From assembly GCA_949825065.1 (NCBI GenBank), contig OX463839.1, positions 33,923,540 to 33,987,539 of the forward strand: a DNA stretch of 64,000 nucleotides, written 5' to 3'. The notes beneath the pieces are model-generated. The model saw only the letters and a list, made by a program, of their open reading frames with translations, searched no databases and was not told the origin of the DNA. A program made the position numbers and the translations under genes. This document shows positions 47,701-57,290 of the stretch, one piece after another. The DNA is from Odontocerum albicorne (taxonomy: Eukaryota > Arthropoda > Insecta > Trichoptera > Odontoceridae). Each line of letters begins with the position of its first letter. Within the stretch, counting starts at the first letter, position 1.

Positions 47701-49947
47701 TAATATTAACTATAGTTTACGTTACTCTAGAACTATAGTTTCTGGTACAGTAAATCTCCAAAATAAATCTGGTACAGTAAATAACAAAAAGATTTTCCTC
47801 AATATCACTGAATATATTGCCACGTATAAAATATTGAATAATCTTTGAAGAAAAATTAAAAACGAAACTTAATTGGTATGAAATGCATATTTGTTGGATT
47901 TATATGACACTTTAGTTGTTTAGGTAAAACCTAACATATTTATTACAATGTGCAATTATTTAAAATCAGTGTTAACCTTCGAACTATGGACCAAATGTAT
48001 TTTTTTATGTAGGGTTTAGTTTTTCTTTGAAAGTTCACCCTTTACTCATAATTAACCGTAATAATTATACAATCCTCGGGTAACCAAACACTTGCAAATG
48101 CAAATAAGTTGAAATGATAAGCCGATTCTTTATTTTTTAATCACTATTCACATTGTTTAATTGACATAGCTAGTTAACGCACTATTTAACTCCAACATAA
48201 AATTAATATCTACAAAAAAATCATCTTCATTTCAATAATTATGATCCATAAAGATTGCTGTAATTTTTTTATGATAACTTTTTATTCACCTTCGTTGAAG
48301 AAAATCAAACAAATTGTTATTTTTTATATTGAAATTTTATAACATAGTTATGAAACAATAACATAGTTATGAAATAATAACATTTAAAATATTATTATAA
48401 TAAAAGTAAATTTAAAAAGTAAATATGGAATTATAAAAAAACTTTTGAACAAGAGTTTAAAGTTAATTTGAATGTAAAGTTATCTTCTAAAGTGAGCAAA
48501 TATTACTTTTTGGGTTTCTTATATTTCAACGTATAAAAATCAACCCACAAAACACGTGTTTTGGTTAATTTGAAATATTAAATAAGCATACCTCAATCTC
48601 GAATTTGCAAAATATTACGTCAGTTCAACGGGTATTTTATTGTTTATTGGTATCTTCATTTTTTTTACAAAGTGGCGTGAAGTTTCCTCAATTATTTCAA
48701 AAGAGTTAATTTATTAAAGTCCAATTTATTAAAAAAATAACCAGAGATAGTAAAACTCTGTGGCATTACTTATTCGTAATAGAGTTTTAATTTTCAAAAT
48801 TCATCGCTTTATGACTTGCTCATTATTTAATAGTAATAGTATTTGAAAGTTATATTTTTACATAAACAGACTGTTCTACGTGAAAAAACTCGTATGATTT
48901 TAAATAAACAATATTCTTATTTTTTATGAAAAAATATACATTTGCTAACATGAATTTAACCTTCTGTCACGTTCTCAATTAGAACCTAATGTTAGTGGTC
49001 TATGAATACACATGTATTGATCATCTCATCGCTTTATTGTTTCTTGATCTTGCGTTAATTGGCTAATTTTAAAATATGTGGTTCTGGTAGTGTCTGTGAT
49101 TTTTTCCTTAGCTTTAGACTAGGTTCTTAGCTCTGGGTTCTTACTGTCTTCTAGAATGATTGAACTCCTATTTATTCCTTTGTCTTAGCAATTAAACTCA
49201 AATACCTTGAGTTGGTTGATGTAATTACTCAAATCATTATTTATCGTGGATATCGTACATACTGCTGTCAATTTGTTTATGTTCTTTACATTCGTAATTA
49301 TTATCTTTAACCCTTTGATACCTTATACTACATTCCTATTTAATTGAATATATAATCACATTCTATACATTCCGGGCCAAATATTTATATGAGACTATAA
49401 AAGCACGTAAGTAAGTGAAGTGAAATACATATATTCTTTTTCGTTTTATTGCATGCTAAAATAATCAGTTCTTATACAAAAAAATCTTAGTTTTCAAATA
49501 TATATATCATTTAGTGGTTTTTTTTTGTAAAAATGTGTTTTTAAATAGTGGATATGAAAAATTTTGGTCATTATTTGGAAGTTTGAAATTTATACATTCA
49601 ATATAATTTATGGGTTACCCATTTGTTTTCTTTACTTTTTTGTACATGAAAGACATCTTTGATTGAAAAGTTTGAAGTAATATGTTTTAAATGTTGGTAT
49701 AATTATAAATTATAATATGAAAACAAATCAGATAGATTTTATTTTAATATTGACTTTTAGTTATACTTAAATGTGGCAGGACAATATATGTGACATACTT
49801 TCGTTGCCCGAACTTATTTTTTGTAAATTGTAACATGTTTTATGGTGGTTTACAAAACTTACCGATAATATTAGCAGCATTAGCGGTAATGGCCAGACAG
49901 CTGACCGCCAGAGTAATCACGAACAGTGGATGTTTGTAAACAACCAT
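29740..49947 (-). CDS. Secreted DUF4773-domain protein, five coding exons
   Basis: Minus-strand exons are 49947-49863, 35155-34997, 32814-32725, 32035-31807 and 30034-29740. The introns are GT-AG with phases 1, 1, 1, 2 and the joined frame gives about 285 residues. Exon 1 is a signal peptide (VVYKHPLFVITLAVSCLAIT). Exon 2 carries the cysteine cluster QRNCLCDGPSCICCVDFNLT, then FIDLGGPG, which continues in exon 3 as CVRMKYISQEE. Exon 4 holds ICMNLLNRVAQLCARI and LRGCVLLEPTLLGEP with FPIGCF. This CxCDGxSCxCC ... LGGPGC ... C ... GCF layout is the insect family DUF4773, whose function is not known. Exon 5 codes for an acidic, Ser/Thr-rich C-terminal tail with no domain I recognise. Intron 1 is about 14.7 kb and is filled with transposons; the others are 0.7-2.2 kb. 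No stops or frame breaks were found, so the gene looks intact. The link of exon 1 to exon 2 rests on matching phase and a shared secreted-protein logic. Confidence 0.85.
30118..30310 (-). mobile_element. LINE 3' fragment, degenerate
   Basis: It shares ATCACACAATTTCTCTAACAG, AGTAGATAGAGAGGA and CCTTAGCCTCC with the 3' region of the LINE family at 19371. It is in intron 4 of the DUF4773 gene. Confidence 0.55.
30490..30775 (-). mobile_element. LINE 3' fragment, degenerate
   Basis: Another copy of the same 3' region: CTATCAGGTCACTTCCCTAT, GAGGTAGCCAGAGAGGACAG. It is continued at 30776 by sequence that is tandemly triplicated. Confidence 0.55.
30776..31168. repeat. 129-bp tandem repeat, three copies
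   Basis: TTAATATTTCYGTTTTTGTC starts at 30781, 30910 and 31039, an exact 129-bp period. Each unit contains CACTTATTCGTCTCAGTGCA, text also seen in the antisense LINE near 19710 (TCTCAGTGCATGCAT). The copies are almost identical, so the expansion of this LINE-derived piece is young. Confidence 0.85.
32190..32545 (+). mobile_element. LINE fragment with reverse-transcriptase motif and 3' end
   Basis: The frame reads ERFNILKGVKQGCVMSSWLF, the GV-QGCV-S--LFN motif of non-LTR reverse transcriptases. It then jumps to the protein end and 3' region (KEENIKSREHVYGCRRGE, then TACCCCGATAGGGAGACGGC). The catalytic core in between is deleted. It lies in intron 3 of the DUF4773 gene, on the opposite strand. 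Confidence 0.7.
32930..34500. other. Part of DUF4773 intron 2, no feature seen
   Basis: AT-rich intron sequence between exons 3 and 2. I see no element with clear ends and no coding signal. Confidence 0.4.
34531..34650 (+). repeat. Penelope-like tail repeat, single copy
   Basis: It shares GTCTTGTTTGTGCTCCC, GGTAGGGTTATACCG, AAGTGGAATAAACAGTG and TTTGATAAAA with the right arm at 4953-5023. It reads CTGAAGA, 15 bases, GAAAC at 34548-34574, where the 15 bases allow a GAGG/CCTT stem. It lies in intron 2 of the DUF4773 gene. Confidence 0.6.
34808..34925. repeat. Local tandem duplications of 21 and 49 bp
   Basis: GAATATAATATGAGTACGCAC starts at 34808, 34829 and 34878. The last two units also share GTTGAGCTATGTAGTCATAA. 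The array abuts the 3' side of DUF4773 exon 2 at 34997. Confidence 0.85.
35290..35775 (+). mobile_element. Degenerate LINE remnants ending in the SINE-like tail
   Basis: From 35555 the text CAGATATCGTTTCTGGC, TTTCCCAGTTCACTGTTC parallels the C-terminal part of the LINE at 5660, and the end (TGTCTGGTTGGCTGGAAGATA) carries the shared tail to about 35775. The part from 35290 to 35545 resembles the 3' region of the 32190-type LINE (GAAATTTTGAAAGAAGGAAT, GAGCGGCGTGGTGGTACTAG). Two fragments are probably nested here. It lies in intron 1 of the DUF4773 gene. Confidence 0.5.
35905..36015 (-). repeat. SINE, partial copy
   Basis: On the minus strand it shows the B-box-like GCGGGTTCGATTCCCGTTGG and part of the SINE body (TTTCACTTAAGGCC). 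It resembles a tRNA 3' half but continues into SINE sequence, so it is not a tRNA gene. Confidence 0.65.
36020..37430. other. Part of DUF4773 intron 1, no feature seen
   Basis: Intron sequence with mixed composition. No exon or complete element was recognised. Confidence 0.4.
37430..37495 (+). repeat. SINE tail remnant
   Basis: TGATAATAAGCCAACCAGGT followed by TGTACGGTATACAATT matches the SINE tail (CAATAAGCCCGCCAGGTTGT). Confidence 0.5.
37640..37825 (-). repeat. tRNA-derived SINE, best preserved copy
   Basis: On the minus strand the head reads GTGGCTTAGTTTGTAAGGCG (A box) and GCGGGTTCGATTCCCGTTGG (B box), with an anticodon-arm-like hairpin CTCCCATCACGGGAG between. The body TTTTCACTTAAGGCCTCTTT and tail CACATGGCAATAAGCCTGCC follow. 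It is a whole family member in intron 1 of the DUF4773 gene. Confidence 0.82.
37830..40840. other. Part of DUF4773 intron 1, unassigned
   Basis: About 3 kb without a gene I can support. A less AT-rich patch at 38560-39030 contains a 112-residue open frame with no recognisable domain. The rest is AT-rich. Confidence 0.4.
40845..41200 (+). repeat. Candidate SINE of a second family
   Basis: The start is tRNA-like, with ATGCCCTAGTTGGTAAGGTG (A box) and GGGGGTTCGGTTTCTGATGG (weak B box). The body does not match the first SINE family. Its 3' limit is uncertain. Confidence 0.5.
41405..41935 (-). mobile_element. LINE ORF2 C-terminal fragment
   Basis: The minus strand reads NYFFKMKTILYNRDFNLKLT, MRIERCYLFSVVFYVVETWS, then after frameshifts GKRSVERKWNFWLRNLRERF and TLFRAAADKI. 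This is the C-terminal half of an insect endonuclease-reverse transcriptase, from the segment after YADD to the protein end, of the same type as 26015-26215. It lies in intron 1 of the DUF4773 gene in sense orientation. Confidence 0.7.
42402..42409. repeat. Left 8-bp target duplication of the hAT element
   Basis: GTTTACAC, identical to 44827-44834 at the other end of the element. Confidence 0.9.
42410..44826 (-). mobile_element. hAT transposon (Charlie/Buster-like), 2417 bp
   Basis: The ends read CAGTGTTTCTTAACCG on the left and, inverted, CAGTGATTCTTAACGG on the right. They are flanked by perfect 8-bp duplications GTTTACAC. The CAGTG-TTCT-AAC end and 8-bp duplication are hallmarks of the hAT superfamily. 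Both subterminal regions are rich in GCGCCCCC runs. A decayed transposase fills the interior in minus orientation. It inserted in intron 1 of the DUF4773 gene. Confidence 0.92.
42691..44364 (-). pseudogene. hAT transposase (ZBED5-like), broken
   Basis: On the minus strand the frame starts MSVKQKKCRQYLVDYLKFGF with a BED-type zinc finger remnant (CLFCQHVFSNEAMKPSRR). After frameshifts it gives FSLQLDEST, the core block ATDGAPAMVGRHRGFVSRLK with LTIHCIIHRQHL, EVRWLSKGNCLKIFYAL, and the C-terminal dimerisation block FPSSYLVEKGFSAV with LRNRL, ending in TGA at 42691. This block order matches the ZBED5/FAM200-like hAT group. Frameshifts lie near 44215, 43790 and 43270, and a stop near 44005. Part of the N-terminal zinc finger and the middle are lost. 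It is inactive. Confidence 0.85.
44827..44834. repeat. Right 8-bp target duplication of the hAT element
   Basis: GTTTACAC, identical to the left copy at 42402-42409. Confidence 0.9.
45113..45310 (+). repeat. tRNA-derived SINE, diverged copy
   Basis: The head reads CTCCGTAACCTAGTTTAGTA and GGCGGTGTTCGATTTTCG, then the family body (TTTTTCACATAAAGCTTGTT, AACATATTTCTGATTGGTTGG) and a shortened tail. It is a member of the same family as 279 and 37640. Confidence 0.7.
45320..47400. other. Part of DUF4773 intron 1, unassigned
   Basis: Mostly AT-rich. Two less AT-rich patches (about 45340-45720 and 46855-47070) look like old repeat or retroelement pieces, but I could not match them to any protein motif. 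Confidence 0.4.
47405..47590 (+). repeat. Copy of the 4565-type repeat
   Basis: CACTAGTTTACAATGTTTTTGG, GAGTTGACTTAAATTATGG and ATCGTCCTCAGGATGAAGGC follow the order and spacing of the left half of the element at 4565-4690. It lies in intron 1 of the DUF4773 gene. Confidence 0.55.
47600..49860. other. Part of DUF4773 intron 1, no feature seen
   Basis: AT-rich sequence without recognisable genes. A tiny direct repeat, ATAACATAGTTATGAAA, occurs twice at about 48340-48375. Confidence 0.4.
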
Positions 49948-50049
49948 TTTTAATTGCACTTACAGTTTAGCCAAACGGGGGCGCTGAACTCGGCTATGAC
50001 AAAGTCTTTCGCGGAATAATTAGACCAGCGCTCGCTACGTGATACGTGC

Positions 50050-50100
50050 AGTGAAAGAAATTGGTGTCCTACGAAAAAGGACACGTTCTATAAAAACTTA
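50050..50100 (-). promoter_or_regulatory. Possible core promoter of the DUF4773 gene
   Basis: On the minus strand TTTTTATAGAAC (TATA-like, about 50085-50096) lies about 140-150 bases upstream of the ATG at 49947. It is followed by GTGTCCT...AGGACAC, which can form a 7-bp hairpin. No other promoter signal was seen, so this is a weak call. Confidence 0.25.
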
Positions 50101-50164
50101 ATTAATTCCAAGCTTGCAACTGAGGATTAATAAATTATTAATTTCGAATTAATTTATGTATATC

Positions 50165-50420
50165 GTTTAGTCGGGAAAGTTGTATTTGTATTCAGATGGT
50201 AAAGTCGGATCGACGACGGCACGCGGTAGGTTGGCCAAAGACAAACTGGCTGCCGGCGTGCTGGGACGAGAGAGTGTGATGGCCGGACCGGAGTCGCGGG
50301 GCGTGAGGGGATGTCCTCGATCGGGAGGACACATCCGATGCACTCGGTGCCACTGGTTCACGGAACAAGAGCAATTGCTGTCCAAGTCGGACAAGAGACG
50401 AGCAAATTTCCGTTAATTGC
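50165..50420. other. GC-rich patch with open frames on both strands, unassigned
   Basis: This is the most GC-rich 250 bases in the window. It is open on the plus strand (78 residues, MYLYSDGKVGSTTARGRLAK at its start) and on the minus strand in two frames (75 and 60 residues). The longer minus frame ends in SEYKYNFPD and TAA and would look like a terminal exon, but I see no splice acceptor before it. It lies just upstream of the DUF4773 first exon, so it could also be regulatory or an upstream exon. I recognise no domain. Confidence 0.3.
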
Positions 50421-50904
50421 CGCGCTTTTCATGAGCGTAAGTGATGTATTTCTTTAAGCCAATGACTTATCATACATATCTGCGCTTGTTAGAAGAGTAA
50501 ATGATGGTTTTTTAAACCGCATATGTGTTTATGGTCTGAAGTCAAATTCGATAAGTGGAATTAATATTACCCAGTCGAAAGAGTTTAAAATCAATTGATT
50601 TCAAATGAATGTTTCTGCGCAAGATTATGAAAACCAAAAATGTGATCAAATCAAATTGTTTATGAAAAACATAAGAAAGTTTAAACATATCTATGATTTG
50701 AGTTTTATAATTATCAAGACGATATACTCGTATGTATACATCATATCTATTATAGTTTATTGAATGGAATTTTTTTTCAAGTCACGTTCTTTTATAAAAT
50801 TGAATAATTGGTTACGATAAGAAAGGAAGTGTGATTTTTAAATAAATACGAATGAGGTTTCCAAATAAAAATAAATTAGGTAACTATTTTACTTTGGCAT
50901 TTTA

Positions 50905-50985
50905 TTCATTTTTCTGATTGGTTGGAAGAGGCTGTTATATGCCAATAAATCATCAAGTTTTATTGTCTATAGCTAAATTGGAATA
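50905..50985 (+). repeat. SINE/LINE tail remnant
   Basis: TTTTCTGATTGGTTGGAAGA, GGCTGTTATATGCCAATAAA and TCATCAAGTTTTATTG match the shared 3' tail. No head is present. Confidence 0.6.
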
Positions 50986-50989
50986 AAAA

Positions 50990-51915
50990 ATAAAAATAAC
51001 ACAAAAATATTCATAACTAAATGAAGTGTCTAGAAAATTCTCGCAAGCCTTTTATAATTTTTGAGAAGATGAAAAACAACGAAACCAATCAATTCACCGA
51101 CGTAAGATTCGCTTTGATATCTTCATTTTACTTTTTAATATTATTGAATCTTAAAACAAAGAGAAAATTACAATTTAAAAATATTTTCATAAAGTAATAA
51201 CGAGGGTCTATTTATGATGTCGAGATGAGAATCATCAACATTAAAGAAAAACGTGCGTCTTTTCAGTACAAAATAAAAAGATAAAAAGTTGTAATTATTA
51301 GAAGTATCTACATAATTCGTGGTCGCCGTTATAACAACCAATTAGTTAAAAATAAAATATTGTCTACAATTTGAGACATAAATTGCTGTATAATACTTTG
51401 AATTGTTGTATAACAAAAAAAATATTTGTCCAAATAAACATATTAAATTTTCTTTAGTATTAATTTCACTAATCTGTTAACAGATACGCAAAAAATCGAC
51501 CACATTTTTTTCTTTGAGCGACATCTTCAGATATTAGGCTCAACTTAAGTGTTTTTTTCTGAAACATACAACCTATCTAAAATGTGTTATTCAGACATCT
51601 GTGTGGTTCCTCGATTTATTAAACCAATACCAATGCAATGAAACGAAGAAGTTTAAAAGTTGTATATCATAATTGTATTTTCAAGTTGTAGAAAAATACT
51701 GTGATAGTTGGACAAGCGCGAAACCTCGGAGAAAAAAAAATAGAAGGTACATTATACGAACATTTTTTTAATAACGCATATTTGTAATATTAAAAATTTA
51801 AATATTAATTCATTTTTAAGAAACATTACTTTTGTAGAAATTAAGCAATTCATTAGTTAAAGAGTTAACAATTTCGAAAAATAAGTTTATTCAATATTTT
51901 TTTATTATTTCTTAT
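50990..51915. other. Gene-free AT-rich stretch
   Basis: No gene or element recognised. Confidence 0.4.
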
Positions 51916-51921
51916 TTGTTC

Positions 51922-52318
51922 AGCCCCGTGGGCTAGTCGTTAGATTAGGTAAACATGTTTGCTCAGCACCCAAAAATTCCGGGCTCGATGTTCGGTGATT
52001 TTAGGATAGATTTTACTTTGAGGCTTTTTCCAGTTTCATTATTTTCTTTAAAAAATGGGATCCCAGTCTAGCTCAAAAGTTCGTTTGTTAATAATACTTG
52101 CATGCTCTAAACGTGTGTGAGTTTTATTGTCTGTCTACGTAATGCTGTATTTCCAACACCAACAATGGTAACCTGCAAGCTACGTGCATACACCAGTGGT
52201 TTCTAGCCCGAACCTTGATTATTGAGACGTATGATAATGTTGGCTCCAGTCAAAGGTTTGAACACCTTCGCTAACGAATTCGGCTAAGTTGAGGGATATC
52301 TACAAATAAATAAGTAAA
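51922..52318 (+). repeat. Candidate SINE of a third family, about 390 bp
   Basis: The start is tRNA-like (CCCCGTGGGCTAGTCGTTAG, then GGGCTCGATGTTCGGTGA). A less AT-rich unique body follows, and the end is a short ACAAATAAATAAGTAAAT tail. No protein coding is seen. Only one copy was recognised in the window, so the family status needs a genome search. Confidence 0.5.
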
Positions 52319-52329
52319 TCCGAATTAAT

Positions 52330-55300
52330 GTTACCTAGACGCTTAGTAGTTGTCAAACATAAATTGTTGGAGCGCTCCGAGGCTTACCAGTGTTACAAAA
52401 TAGCACTTTGTAATTTTCTATGTGTTTTTGTTAATTTTCGGTAATGGATGTTTTATTTATTGACGGTTTCGGATTAATTATGAATTTAAAATTGAATTGT
52501 AGTTCAGATTTAATTTTATTTAACGCCATAAGACGACCTGTCATATTTTTGAATACAAATATTATAAAACACGTAGGAATTTTTTTCATGTACATTATTA
52601 ATGAATATTTTAGTTTCGAAAAAAATCAGAGATCTCTATACACAAAGAAATTATTTTCTATTAAACGTATTATACAATGTACAAATATTGCGTTATTAAC
52701 TTATGGTCAACTAAAGTCGAACGTGAGAAAACTAGACGAATATAGAAATTATTGCATTTGTGAAATAAAATATAATCCAATCAGAGAAATCTAAATACTG
52801 TAAGTGTGGCTTTGCCTTTAGAACACCTATTGGCCGTACTTTTTGAGTGTGCTCGCTTCTTAGGCCGATGAACTTGAACTGGGTTACTGTGTCAGGAACA
52901 GTGTTTAACATTACAAGTTCAAAGACAAACGGTCGACAGCATGGAGATCCGGATTCAAAAGGTTCTTGTCATAACTTTTGATAACAATTTTGAAATATTC
53001 AATTTCAATTTTACTCACTGAGGTGCCGTAAAAATTATAAGATTTCAGAGTATTCGAAAAGAGCTTAAGGCATTTTTTTACAAAGAGAAGGAGTTTTAAC
53101 AGTTTCCCTTTTTAATTTTGACTCTTGATGAATAAATCTTTAACTAGAATCATTGTGTAATTGAGATGTGGCACATACGCGTTTATTAATTTTATTAATA
53201 AATATAATTCGTTTCACTTTTACCATGAGTAAAAATGAGTGAAAACTACATGAGTACAAATATTAGATTGCGAAGTTATATTTAACAGTCTGCTTTTAAT
53301 ATTAGTTTGTAAATTGAATAAGCAAATCATATTTTTTAACATTTAGATTTAAAACCCTAAATTACTGAGCTTTGCCATAATTTTCGTTTCGCATTAAGTA
53401 TTTTTATTTTCATTTTATATACTACAGGCAGGTATAAAATATCATAGTTTATCTATGACCAAATAATTTCAACCGTTTTCTTCTATCATCAAACAATAAT
53501 TTGAATACTTACGTTTTGTCATTCAATAACCTTTTATGTCAATATGTAATGTATATAAGATATACATTTTTTACTATTAACAATTGTTATGTTTTTTTAA
53601 CAAATTATGACATTACCAAAAAATTTACTAATTAAGGATTTATAATAAAAATCAATATTATAAATACTATATACAGATCACTTTCACACTTCATCATAAT
53701 AAATTTTAATTTAACTACTTCTAAAGAAAGACCTCTCTCTTCATTTTTGACCCGTTCTATCCACCATATTCCCGCAATTTATCAATATGATCTCTTGACT
53801 TTTTGAAGGTGCCATCTCACAGATATCATCCATATTTTAAATTAATTACTTATTTAGTATAAAATATTGATAATTCCAAAAATATTGTCGAGTTGTCATA
53901 CTTGTAGAGTAATACTTAGCTGTCAATTTATTATGCTAGTTTTTAAACGTGACTATTATTATTTTTTTCGAAAAATATTGTAGTAAGAAATCCTATAGAA
54001 TTCTATAAATAAATCAAACATTATTTCGTTAAATAATATAAACTAACCTTAATAAAGTTTTAGTTAGTAAACATAATAATAGTCAATCAAATTATATTAT
54101 ATTATACCTGCATAGCTATGTGATTCACGCGCTGGATCGACACCCATTATGTGCTGAAAACATATTTTTTCTGGGGGCTTAAGGATCAGATAAATTTTAT
54201 TATTTTACAAAAACAAATCTAAGAACTAAATTTTCGACTGTAAGTACCTGAAAAAGAATAATAGATTATTCATTAATATTTTTCAATATAGTACAAAACG
54301 AATTTCAAATATGAATTACAAAATTTTAACTAAGGTGATATTTTTTATCTTAATAGTTGACATTGAAAAAGTTCAAAAAACTTTTTTTTTTAATATCAGT
54401 GAATATTCTTCACCTACAATATTTAAGCTAATGCTGTCGTTTAATCGACTAGGTCAAGTTTTATTAAATTTTCATTTTATAAAACAGTACCGTCTGAGAT
54501 ATTATTTTGAATTAATTTAATTAAATTTTTTTAGTTCTTTAAAGAAAACCAGCAAAATTACTCTTTGTGGTAAACAGTATGGGAAAATAAGAAAGGGGGG
54601 GGGGGGGGGGTATCAAGATAGAAGAAAGAAAACAACATCTTCAAGAACACAAGAAAACTTAGTATCACTAGCGGAAGGGAAACAGAGAGTGATCGGAGAG
54701 TCTAGTGGGATTCATAGAGTTATACGATCATCGGAAGTAAATAGCATTAGTATGTTTTACTTACGAGTATAACTCGTATAACATTTATATTATTCTTAAA
54801 AGCGTGTCTTATGTTTATAAAAGATACTTTAGATAAATATTTCTTTTACACACAAATGGATTTACTTCCATTTATTTCGTTCTACCGTGATGTCTGAATC
54901 TTTTACCAAACGTAATGATTCCCTTAACGTGGCGCTAATGGTCTGGATTCCTAAAAAATGAAGCGCGAGGCCAATCGCTTTCACTTGAGATCAGCTAATG
55001 GTGTGGTGGGCGCATATTGTCGAGACATGGTGAGATTGTCAATGAGTCAGCTAAACTGTTCTTACCCAACATTCCTCCGAATACTTCCGGTCACTGATAC
55101 AAAATAAATTAACGAATATTGAATCGATATTATCAGAAAATATTTAAAAAAAACACAAATTAATTTATATAATTATATAATAAAATAAATATTTTGTTTG
55201 AAAAATAAAATATATTGGTTTGTTTTGATTTCAATTGATGACCTTGTTTATTTCGAATGAAAAACAATGTTACATTTTTTCTGAATATTATTTAAAAAAA

Positions 55301-56060
55301 ATAGTTTTATCATATTGAGTCATATAATTGCATAACGACTTAAATTTGATGACACAAATCATCCTAATTTGTGTGGATTGCCTATTAAAAAAAACAAACG
55401 TTGCTATTTACACTTTTAAAAGTAATCTTGCATTTTTCATAAATATAAAATAAAAGTTGTTTTACGACAAAAAATGTGTTCGTTAAATTGTAGATAAAAC
55501 TTTGGATTCGAAATTTGGTACAGAGATAGATATTATATATTATCAATTTAAGAATAATTTATATTGAAATAAATTCATTTTAATTTACGAAAAAACATAT
55601 AAATATGTAAATAATCGTGGAAACCTACCTGTAATAATTTTATACCAAAAAATAAGTGTATGAAATAGAGGTATTTTTATTTATTATATCATTGTTAATA
55701 CATAATGTATTTTTTAAAATACTCCTTTATTGAAACCATGTTTATCGAAAACAATTGGGTGCATCATCCACTGTTATAGTATGTGATAATAACATATGGT
55801 ACATAGACAAAAAAATATTTCAATGATAAATTTTTTTTGAAACCTTCCTGAAACAAAAAAAAATATTTAAACATCAAAAAATACATTCAATAGTTTAATT
55901 TTGCGAGTCTGTTCATATACATTAACTTCCTGTGATTTTACTTATAAGTTAAAGCTTGCATTGTATGTTGCACTTACTGAAAAACACCTAGACAAAAATA
56001 TAACCAATTAAATTCTGTCAACATTGAAAAAAAATATATAAAATAAATAAAACACTTATT
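52330..56060. other. Gene-free stretch
   Basis: Mostly AT-rich. A 116-residue open frame at 52444-52794 and less AT-rich patches at 52800-52960 and 54880-55090 have no motif I recognise. A G16 run lies at 54595-54610. Confidence 0.4.
54595..54610 (+). repeat. G16 homopolymer
   Basis: An uninterrupted run of 16 G in AT-rich sequence. Length is likely unstable between individuals and between sequencing platforms. Confidence 0.9.
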
Positions 56061-56204
56061 TTTTTTTGTACTAGCTGTACTCGGCCACGCGTTGCTGTGA
56101 CTCAGACTGGTTAAATGGAAAAGAAAGAAAAGAGAAAGCACACGTTTCTAATATGTTTAATTTCACAATGCTTGTGGGTATACAATATATTTGACGTCTT
56201 TCAG

Positions 56205-56415
56205 CCACTCTCACTCTGTCGCCTTCATTCTGTTGAGAACGAAGCAGATCTGAAGCTGCAGAACGCGATCACCGTGCTCGCAACCGTGCATCATCAAGTC
56301 TGGCTGCACGTCGCTCTGCTGCTTCCTCGGCACGTATTTGAGCCATTCTTTGTCTGTTTCGCTCGTTCGCTGATGACCGTCCTTCCTCAGTTTGATTTGC
56401 AATTACTCGTCGCAC
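56205..56415 (-). pseudogene. Helitron protein N-terminal remnant
   Basis: The minus strand reads ANQTEEGRSSANERNRQRMA, then QIRAEEAAERRAARLDDARL, a TGA, then SRSAASDLLRSQQNEGDRV. This Arg- and Ala-rich stretch is typical of the N-terminal region of insect Helitron proteins. Confidence 0.65.
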
Positions 56416-56576
56416 TGCTTCTACTGCGAGGCATTATTTTGATTAACTAAAGCAGATTGATTGCACTGAAAAAGAAGAAGGAAAGTTATAACAAAAACAT
56501 ATAAAATTGCCAAAAATTAAAAAAGGAAAAAACACGAACTAAAAAACGAAGAAAAAACAAAAAAAATAACGTGTCG

Positions 56577-56750
56577 CCACAAAGTAAAGTATTTCACGCA
56601 AGCATTTATTTCGTCCGCCGGTGTCGATCGAGGAATTACAGGTAATGTTAGCCTGAAATCTCCTGCAAGCAATATTAATGCGTTCCCAAATGGTCTGATG
56701 TTTCCACGCAAATCTTGCAATGATCGATCAAGAGCCTCGAGCGATGCATT
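56577..56750 (-). pseudogene. Helitron PIF1-type helicase fragment
   Basis: The minus strand reads LEALDRSLQDLRGNIRPFGN, then ALILLAGDFRLTLPVIPRST and PADEINAC. LAGDFR-TLPVI is the Walker B region of PIF1-like helicases of Helitrons. The normal Gln after GDFR is Leu here. Only about 55 residues remain. Confidence 0.75.
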
Positions 56751-56814
56751 TCACGATATAATTTGAATTTAAATGAAAATCAATCGACACATCACAAATC
56801 CACCGCCAATTGCA

Positions 56815-57290
56815 TTGAAAAATAAGGAAAAAACTGTTAAAAAACGAAATTAAAGAATCCGAAACGTCGAAAATGCTATGTCACACACACCTTTCAATGA
56901 GAAATGTTTAGTTTGCGTGTGTTTCTGCAGAGGGTGCTCCCATTATATCGTCTGTGTTATATATATATTTTTATACATACAACTGTATATATTATATAAA
57001 CAGGCGCGTATTAGAATGCAGCCTTCTGTCAAAATTTCAAGCAATGAAAAATAAAAAAAAAAAACAGTAAAAAAATGAAATGAAAGAATCCGAAACGTCG
57101 AAAATGTTATGTGACATAACTGTTAATGAGAATTGCTTAGTTTGCGTGTGTCGCTGCAGGGGGCGCTCTCATTATTTCGTCTGTTTTATATACTTTTTTA
57201 TATACAACTGTATACAAAAAAAATATAAACACGCTTGTATTTCAAAGCAATCGGTGAAGAACTTTCGGAGATTAAATATTTTCTATTAAC
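56815..57290. repeat. 231-bp tandem duplication
   Basis: GAATCCGAAACGTCGAAAATG starts at 56855 and again at 57086. Both units continue through GTTTAGTTTGCGTGTG or its variant, CTGCAG-GGG-GCTC and ATACAACTGTATA. The copies have diverged by point changes and small gaps. Confidence 0.8.

Noticed and set aside
52444..52794. Open frame of 116 residues
   Set aside because: AT-driven composition, no domain or motif, no splice context; stands in repeat-free AT-rich DNA where such frames arise by chance.
56115..56450. Plus-strand frame of 111 residues
   Set aside because: Antisense of the Helitron remnant; the minus strand shows the known Helitron sequence.
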